Origin: an uncultured Oscillospiraceae bacterium
Lineage (GTDB): Bacteria; Bacillota; Clostridia; Oscillospirales; Oscillospiraceae
Assembly: GCA_934645175.1 (NCBI GenBank)
Contig: CAKUDE010000007.1
Location: 1 to 64,000, forward strand
Length of the DNA stretch: 64,000 nt
Direction: 5' to 3'
Position numbers and translations under genes: made by a program. Within the stretch, counting starts at the first letter, position 1. Every line of letters begins with the position of its first letter. The notes beneath the pieces are model-generated. The model worked only from the letters and a program-made list of their open reading frames with translations, did not search any database and had not been told where the DNA came from. This document shows positions 58,946-64,000 of the stretch, in pieces.

Positions 58946-59712
58946 GCATCCGATTCGGTATTCGGGAAGCGGACACCGTTGAATTTCAGCAGAAAACGGG
59001 TGGGGTAGTAGCGATCCAGATAGTTTTCCGCAAACCACTCGTAGGTGGCGGCAGGCGCCTGCCGCAGCTCCGGCGCTTCGGCGCGGAAACGCTCAAAAAC
59101 GGCGCGGTCTCCGCAAAGCAGCCCCGCAATCAGCTCCGTCCTCCCCTCGGCGGCCAGGCGGTCAAGGCAGGCGTCAAGCAAAACGGCACAGCTTCGCTCC
59201 TGCTCGTCCGCACGCTCGTGCTTTTCGGCAAACCATTGCAGAAAATCTGCGGCGGTAAAGGCCTTGCGCGTGGTAACAAGCGCGAGCCTCTGAAATTCGT
59301 CGTCCGCGCCGCGTTTGAGCACATCGACCAGATAGCGGAACAGGGGCTCCTCCAGACAGCAGCAGTCAAGCAGCACCTCGCAGGCGCTGCGCGGGCCGTC
59401 CGGCTCATCGATCTGCGGCGGCGCGTCGTCCTTCTGTGCTTCCTCCGGCGGCTCGGGCCGCTGCGGCGTCTGCATGGCGGCAAACAGCGCGTCGGGCGTC
59501 AGCCCGTCAAGCGCGGACGCTTCAAAGCTCTGACCGTCCTGCGCGGCGCAGCGCCGCACAAATTCCGCAAGGCCGAGCGCGGCGATCTGCTGCCGGAGCT
59601 GCGCGGCACGCGCCATCGGCTCCGTCTCGGTCAGGCAAATGCCCTCCGGCGGCTGCCGCGTCCCCTCAAACAGCTCGGAAAGATATTGCAGTACGGCTTC
59701 AACCGGCGTCAT
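58942..59712 (-). CDS. Soluble protein of unknown function
   Basis: A 256-residue, mainly helical and acidic protein without signal peptide or membrane segment. It has a low-complexity Pro/Glu stretch (about 85-105, PQRPEPPEEAQKDDAPP) separating two helical parts; the C-terminal part ends YEWFAENYLDRYYPTRFLLKF. Family unknown; the composition is typical of this genome. The ATG follows GGAGGATGCCCT. It has a strong promoter (59746-59774). It may be a small clade-specific gene. Confidence 0.7.
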   Translation of the reverse strand: MTPVEAVLQYLSELFEGTRQPPEGICLTETEPMARAAQLRQQIAALGLAEFVRRCAAQDGQSFEASALDGLTPDALFAAMQTPQRPEPPEEAQKDDAPPQIDEPDGPRSACEVLLDCCCLEEPLFRYLVDVLKRGADDEFQRLALVTTRKAFTAADFLQWFAEKHERADEQERSCAVLLDACLDRLAAEGRTELIAGLLCGDRAVFERFRAEAPELRQAPAATYEWFAENYLDRYYPTRFLLKFNGVRFPNTESDA

Positions 59713-59745
59713 AGGGCATCCTCCAATTTTGATTTCTATGCGTAA

Positions 59746-59774
59746 ATTGTAGCATAACCGTCCGCCGCTGTCAA
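59746..59774 (-). promoter_or_regulatory. Promoter of the 58.9 kb unknown gene
   Basis: Minus strand perfect -35 TTGACA (59774-59769), 17-base spacer, -10 TACAAT (59751-59746). Confidence 0.85.
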
Positions 59775-59826
59775 GGAATCACGCGCCGTATATGACAGAT
59801 TTACATGGTTGACAGGGGCATATTGC

Positions 59827-59855
59827 TTGACTTCACTGCATTTTCGGGATATAAT
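59827..59855 (+). promoter_or_regulatory. Promoter of the degV-family gene
   Basis: -35 TTGACT (59827-59832), 17-base spacer, perfect -10 TATAAT (59850-59855). Confidence 0.88.
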
Positions 59856-59889
59856 GGAAACGACGAATCCGAAAGGAATGAGAGAAATT

Positions 59890-60735
59890 ATGAATATTAA
59901 GATCACCGCAGACAGCACCTGCGACCTCTCCCCCGCGCAGGTCCGTGACAATTCCATCGAAATTTTCCCGCTGTTCGTCAATATGGGCGGCAAAAGCTAC
60001 CGCGACGGTGTGGATGTTCAGCCGGCGGACATCTTTGCGCACGTTGCCGGAGGCGGAGAGCTTTGCAGCACGGCCGCCGTCCCCGTGGGCGTCTATCGCG
60101 ACCGTTTCGAGGCGCTGAGCGAGCAGTTTGACGGCATCGTCCATATCAGTCTCGGCTCAGGCTTCTCCGTGTCCTACCAGAACGCCTGCATCGCCGCCGA
60201 GGAGCTGCCGAAGGTGCGCGTCATCGACTCGCGCAACCTGTCCACCGGTCACGGCCATGTTGTCATGGAAGCCGTTCGCATGGCAAAAACCGCACAGGAT
60301 CTCGACGAAATGGCCGCAGCCCTGCGCGAGCTTGCGCCGCGCGTGGACACGAGCTTCCTGCTTGACCGGCTGGATTACATGGTAAAGGGCGGGCGCTGCT
60401 CCTTCGTAACCGCACTGGGCGCAAATCTGCTTCGCCTGAAGCCCTGTATTGAGGTCGTGGACAACAAAATGATCGTCGGCAAAAAATACCGCGGCAACTA
60501 CACCAAGTGCATGGAGCGCTATGTGCGCGACCGTCTGGAGGGTAAGGACGATATCATTTACGACCGCATCTTCATTACGCACACGCCCGTTTCGCAGGAA
60601 ATTCTTGACACCGTGTGGAAAACCGTCCGCGAATGCGGCAATTTTGCCGAAATCGACGAGACAAATGCAGGCTGCACGGTCTCCTGCCACTGCGGTGAGG
60701 GCTGTCTCGGTGTTTTGTATATTCATAAGCAGTAA
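59890..60735 (+). CDS. DegV-family fatty-acid-binding protein (FakB-like)
   Basis: A 281-residue DegV protein, a soluble carrier of fatty acids. ITADSTCDLSPAQ (residues 4-16), a GCSTAAVPVGVY-like segment (CSTAAVPVGVY, about 61-71), the fatty-acid head-group site HISLGSGFSVSYQNA (about 84-98) and RLDYMVKGGRCSF (about 165-177) fit the family. With a FakA-like kinase at 50852 it may complete a fatty-acid activation pair. The C-terminal cysteine-rich end (GCTVSCHCGEGC) is unusual. Monocistronic with a terminator. Confidence 0.92.
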   Translation: MNIKITADSTCDLSPAQVRDNSIEIFPLFVNMGGKSYRDGVDVQPADIFAHVAGGGELCSTAAVPVGVYRDRFEALSEQFDGIVHISLGSGFSVSYQNACIAAEELPKVRVIDSRNLSTGHGHVVMEAVRMAKTAQDLDEMAAALRELAPRVDTSFLLDRLDYMVKGGRCSFVTALGANLLRLKPCIEVVDNKMIVGKKYRGNYTKCMERYVRDRLEGKDDIIYDRIFITHTPVSQEILDTVWKTVRECGNFAEIDETNAGCTVSCHCGEGCLGVLYIHKQ

Positions 60736-60742
60736 TATGACA

Positions 60743-60770
60743 GGCCGCTGCAGATGTGCAGCGGCCTTTT
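60743..60770 (+). terminator. Terminator of the degV-family gene
   Basis: GGCCGCTGCA and TGCAGCGGCC pair around a 4-base loop, followed by TTTT. Confidence 0.9.
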
Positions 60771-60857
60771 CCCGGAATATAGGAAGTTTTTGGAGCTGTT
60801 TTTGCAAAATTCCGAAAGTTGGAAACGATTTCATCGAAGATTAGTGAAATTTGACCA

Positions 60858-60886
60858 TTGCGAAAATTCCATCCCGTATATATAAT
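60858..60886 (+). promoter_or_regulatory. Promoter of gap
   Basis: -35 TTGCGA (60858-60863), 17-base spacer, perfect -10 TATAAT (60881-60886), with an 80-base A-rich leader before the start codon. Confidence 0.75.
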
Positions 60887-60918
60887 AAAAATACAAACAA
60901 TACAAAGCAACAACATAA

Positions 60919-61980
<1,062 letters not shown>

Positions 61981-62014
61981 TCCGACACTTCCCACCATAG
62001 GTTATCCAAATAAA

Positions 62015-62050
62015 GAAGAGCCCGCCGACGGCGGGCTCTTCAATTTTTTT
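62015..62050 (+). terminator. Terminator of gap
   Basis: GAAGAGCCCGCC and GGCGGGCTCTTC pair around a short loop, then AATTTTTTT. Confidence 0.92.
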
Positions 62051-62061
62051 GCAACCACAGA

Positions 62062-62240
62062 CCTCGCAATGACACACATCCTCCCTGTCGTTGTGAGACT
62101 TGCGTCAGCAGGTCGTGGCAATCTCCTATAAGAGCCGCGTCAGATTGCCGCGTCGCTATGCTCCTCGCAATGACACAGGACGGAACAACCACGCCGGGCT
62201 GTAGTCTCCCCGCAATGACAGGCGAAAGGCTCGCCCCTCG
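62062..62240. repeat. Cluster of decayed palindromic repeats
   Basis: Copies of CCTCGCAATGACA (62062-62074, and near 62163-62175), CCCGCAATGACAG (near 62210-62222) and GGCAATCTCC/AGATTGCC cores. They are more diverged than the other clusters (for example GTCGTTGTGAGA). They fill the 295-base gap between gap and folA. Confidence 0.7.
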
Positions 62241-62275
62241 CAGTAGCGCGGCCGCCGCAAAGCATCAGCATAGGG

Positions 62276-62779
62276 CTACAACGGCAGCGGAAATCGATTT
62301 ACATAATCTATATACCGGAAGGAGATCCCCTGCCATTCCCGTTCCGGTGAAACCGTCGTGCGCTCCCAGCCGGGCAGCGATTCCAGATTCGGAAAGAAGC
62401 GGTCGGCCTTGAGGCTACAGTGCGTCAGCGTGACGAGCGCGCCGTCACAATAGGGCAAAAGCGCACGGTACACGCTTTCGCCGCCGATCACACAGATCGA
62501 CTCACGCGGCAAGCCGCGCAGCTCCGTCAGAAGCTCCGGCAGACCATGAAATACCTCCGCCCCCTCGACACGATAGCTCGGATCAGTCGAAAGCACCAGA
62601 TTTCTGCGGTTTTTCAGCGGCTTTCCGCCCGGAAACGTCTCGAGCGTCTTGCGTCCGAGAATCACGGTCTTTCCCTCGGTTAAAGCACGGAAGCGGCGCA
62701 GATCCTCGGGGACGGACACGAGCAGGCGATTTTCAAAGCCGATGCCCCAATCCGGCGTAACGTTTACAATGGCGTTCAT
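62276..62779 (-). CDS. folA: Dihydrofolate reductase
   Basis: A 167-residue DHFR reducing dihydrofolate with NADPH. Visible: MNAIVNVTPDWGIGFENRLL (substrate and NADPH binding, Met20-type loop), LRRFRALTEGKTVILGRKTLETFPGGKPLKNRRN (in parts) and ICVIGGESVYRALLPYC (about 95-111, GGxxxY). It follows thyA by 14 bases; the pair regenerates tetrahydrofolate used up by thymidylate synthase. Confidence 0.94.
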   Translation of the reverse strand: MNAIVNVTPDWGIGFENRLLVSVPEDLRRFRALTEGKTVILGRKTLETFPGGKPLKNRRNLVLSTDPSYRVEGAEVFHGLPELLTELRGLPRESICVIGGESVYRALLPYCDGALVTLTHCSLKADRFFPNLESLPGWERTTVSPEREWQGISFRYIDYVNRFPLPL

Positions 62780-62793
62780 CTTTGTTTCCTCTC

Positions 62794-63624
62794 TCAGATT
62801 GCGACCTCGATCTTCTCCGTAAATTCATGGAAGCGATAGTTTTCCAGTCGGATATCATCGACGGTAAAGTCATAAAAATCCGTCACCTTCGGATTTACAT
62901 AAAACTCCGGCGCGTCGTACGGCTCACGTTCGAGCATCCGCTCGACGAGCGGCACATGGCGATCGTAGATATGACAGTCGGCGATAACATGCACCAGCTC
63001 GCCCGCCTCCAGTCCGCTGACCTGCGCGAACAGATGCACAAGCACCGCATACTGCACCACATTCCAGTTATTTGCCGTGAGCATATCCTGCGAACGCTGA
63101 TTCAGAATCGCGTTGAGGCGGTTTCCGGACACATTAAACGTCATAGAGTAGGCGCAGGGATACAGCGCCATTTCGTGGAGGTCGTTAAAATTATACAGAC
63201 TCGTCAGAATCCGGCGGCTGGCAGGGTTGTGCTTCAGGTCATACAGCACGCGGTCAACCTGGTCGAACATCCCCTCCGGGAAGCGATACTTTACACCGAG
63301 CTGGTAGCCGTAGGCCTTACCGATGGTGCCGTTTTCGTCCGCCCAGCTATCCCAGACATGGCTGGAAAGCTCGGCCACGCGGTTCGACTTCTTCTGCCAG
63401 ATCCACAGCAGCTCGTCCACCGCCGAGCGCAGGTATGTGCGCCGCAGCGTCATAATGGGAAACTCTCTGCTCAGATCGTAGCGATTGACGATACCAAAGC
63501 ATTTCACCGTATGCGCCGGCGTTCCGTCCGCCCAGTGCGGACGCACCTCCCGGTCGGTGTCCCAGACGCCTTCGGACAGGATTTTTTGACAGGTTTCTCG
63601 ATAGATCAGGTCAGCATAGCTCAT
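62794..63624 (-). CDS. thyA: Thymidylate synthase
   Basis: A 276-residue ThyA that methylates dUMP using methylenetetrahydrofolate. The catalytic Cys157 is in LYPCAYSMTF, the dUMP-binding arginines are in LNQRSQDMLTANNWNVVQYAVL (partly given) and the C-terminal HIYDRHVPLVERML is typical. The Cys is followed by Ala rather than the His of the Escherichia coli enzyme, a variant seen in some Bacillota enzymes. First gene of thyA-folA; promoter at 63645-63673. Confidence 0.94.
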   Translation of the reverse strand: MSYADLIYRETCQKILSEGVWDTDREVRPHWADGTPAHTVKCFGIVNRYDLSREFPIMTLRRTYLRSAVDELLWIWQKKSNRVAELSSHVWDSWADENGTIGKAYGYQLGVKYRFPEGMFDQVDRVLYDLKHNPASRRILTSLYNFNDLHEMALYPCAYSMTFNVSGNRLNAILNQRSQDMLTANNWNVVQYAVLVHLFAQVSGLEAGELVHVIADCHIYDRHVPLVERMLEREPYDAPEFYVNPKVTDFYDFTVDDIRLENYRFHEFTEKIEVAI

Positions 63625-63644
63625 AAACAGATACCTCCGGAGCT

Positions 63645-63673
63645 AGGATAGCAGATTTTCGGACAAAAGTCAA
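63645..63673 (-). promoter_or_regulatory. Promoter of thyA-folA
   Basis: Minus strand -35 TTGACT (63673-63668), 17-base spacer, -10 TATCCT (63650-63645). Confidence 0.75.
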
Positions 63674-63736
63674 TCAAATCTGCCGTCCGACCTCCGGAGG
63701 CCTGATATGGAAGGAAGAGAAACGGAAGAAAAATCG

Positions 63737-64000
63737 TTACTTGGCGGTTACGGTCGTACCGTCATTGCCGACGGTCACGACATAGCTTTCGCCCGCGACC
63801 AGCTCGGGCAGACTGATAATGACGATCCCGAAGGGATTGTTCGGCGTAAAGCTGACCAGAACATTGCCCTGCGCGTCGGCCACGGAGACGGTCGTTCCGG
63901 CACTCTGATTGCCGGTCGTCAGCGTCAGCACGCCTTGGCCGGAGCCGGTCAGCGTCTGCGCCATACCGGTCGCGCCGCTTCCGAGGAAGACGCCGCCGGT
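63737..64000 (-). CDS. C-terminus of a Cthe_2159-like carbohydrate-binding protein (runs off the window)
   Basis: The last 87 codons of a larger minus-strand gene; the frame stays open to the window edge, reading TGGVFLGSGATGMAQTLTG at the top. The segment GSGQGVLTLTTGNQSAGTTVSV and FGIVIISLPELVAGESYVVTVG match the C-terminus of the Cthe_2159 family (PF14262, parallel beta-helix proteins that bind polygalacturonate and cellulose), in which a GSSGMAQ segment precedes a small beta domain. The N-terminus, with any signal peptide, is outside the window. Confidence 0.72.
   Translation of the reverse strand, partial: TGGVFLGSGATGMAQTLTGSGQGVLTLTTGNQSAGTTVSVADAQGNVLVSFTPNNPFGIVIISLPELVAGESYVVTVGNDGTTVTAK

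Overview
The window looks like a chromosomal segment of a GC-rich low-G+C-phylum anaerobe: a Bacillota/Clostridia member, most likely an Oscillospirales gut commensal. This is inferred, not proven, from gene content and order (gdpP-rplI-dnaB-tilS-hpt-ftsH, Asp23-FakA, a noc-like ParB, RNase J, PadR-HAAS, DUF1858), AGGAGG ribosome binding sites, frequent TTG starts and sigma-A promoters with 16-18 base spacers. Genes are tightly packed, many overlap by 4 to 17 bases, and most operons end in clear hairpin terminators. No rRNA, CRISPR array, integrase, transposase or prophage was seen. One tRNA (Gln, anticodon CTG) is present.

Layout. 0-0.9 kb: AT-rich cell-envelope operon (lipoprotein cut by the edge, SH3-like secreted protein). 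0.9-11.2 kb: CofE-like ligase, D-aminoacylase, DUF1858 protein, trmK-nif3-yebC, lipid kinase and RNA methyltransferase, NfeD-SPFH pair, RyR-domain protein. 11.3-19.7 kb: PadR-HAAS, NUDIX, tRNA-Gln, glycosyltransferase-HAD, asparaginase-DUF2284, noc-like parB, tex. 19.7-21.3 kb: XRE regulator divergent from a prepilin, then a repeat-rich gap. 21.3-30.7 kb: lipase-like gene, pcp, and the gdpP-to-ftsH operon. 31-40 kb: RNase J, an amino-acid ABC transporter with ArgR-like boxes, and dapA-dapB-hisS-aspS. 40.2-50.8 kb: MoxR-DUF58-DUF4129 operon, tldE/tldD, a second SPFH gene, a lipoprotein cyclophilin, mnmA, DUF2156-GNAT. 50.8-57.5 kb: FakA-Asp23, gpmI, and a 640-residue mosaic prepilin divergent from a second XRE regulator. 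57.5-64 kb: lipoprotein, unknown protein, DegV (FakB-like), gap, folA-thyA and the C-terminus of a Cthe_2159-like carbohydrate-binding protein.

How it fits together. Most of the window is housekeeping: translation and tRNA modification (trmK, tilS, mnmA, aspS, hisS, rplI, yebC), lysine/cell-wall precursors (dapA, dapB), glycolysis (gap, gpmI), folate/dTMP (folA, thyA), c-di-AMP turnover (gdpP), RNA decay (rnjA) and fatty-acid activation (fakA with a DegV/FakB-type partner). The least ordinary parts are two prepilin genes with nearly identical N-termini, each divergent from a small XRE regulator across an intergenic region with palindromes; the second prepilin is a composition mosaic. A family of short palindromic repeats ending in TGTCATTGCGAGG/CCTCGCAATGACA is scattered in the gaps, several of them next to these prepilin loci.
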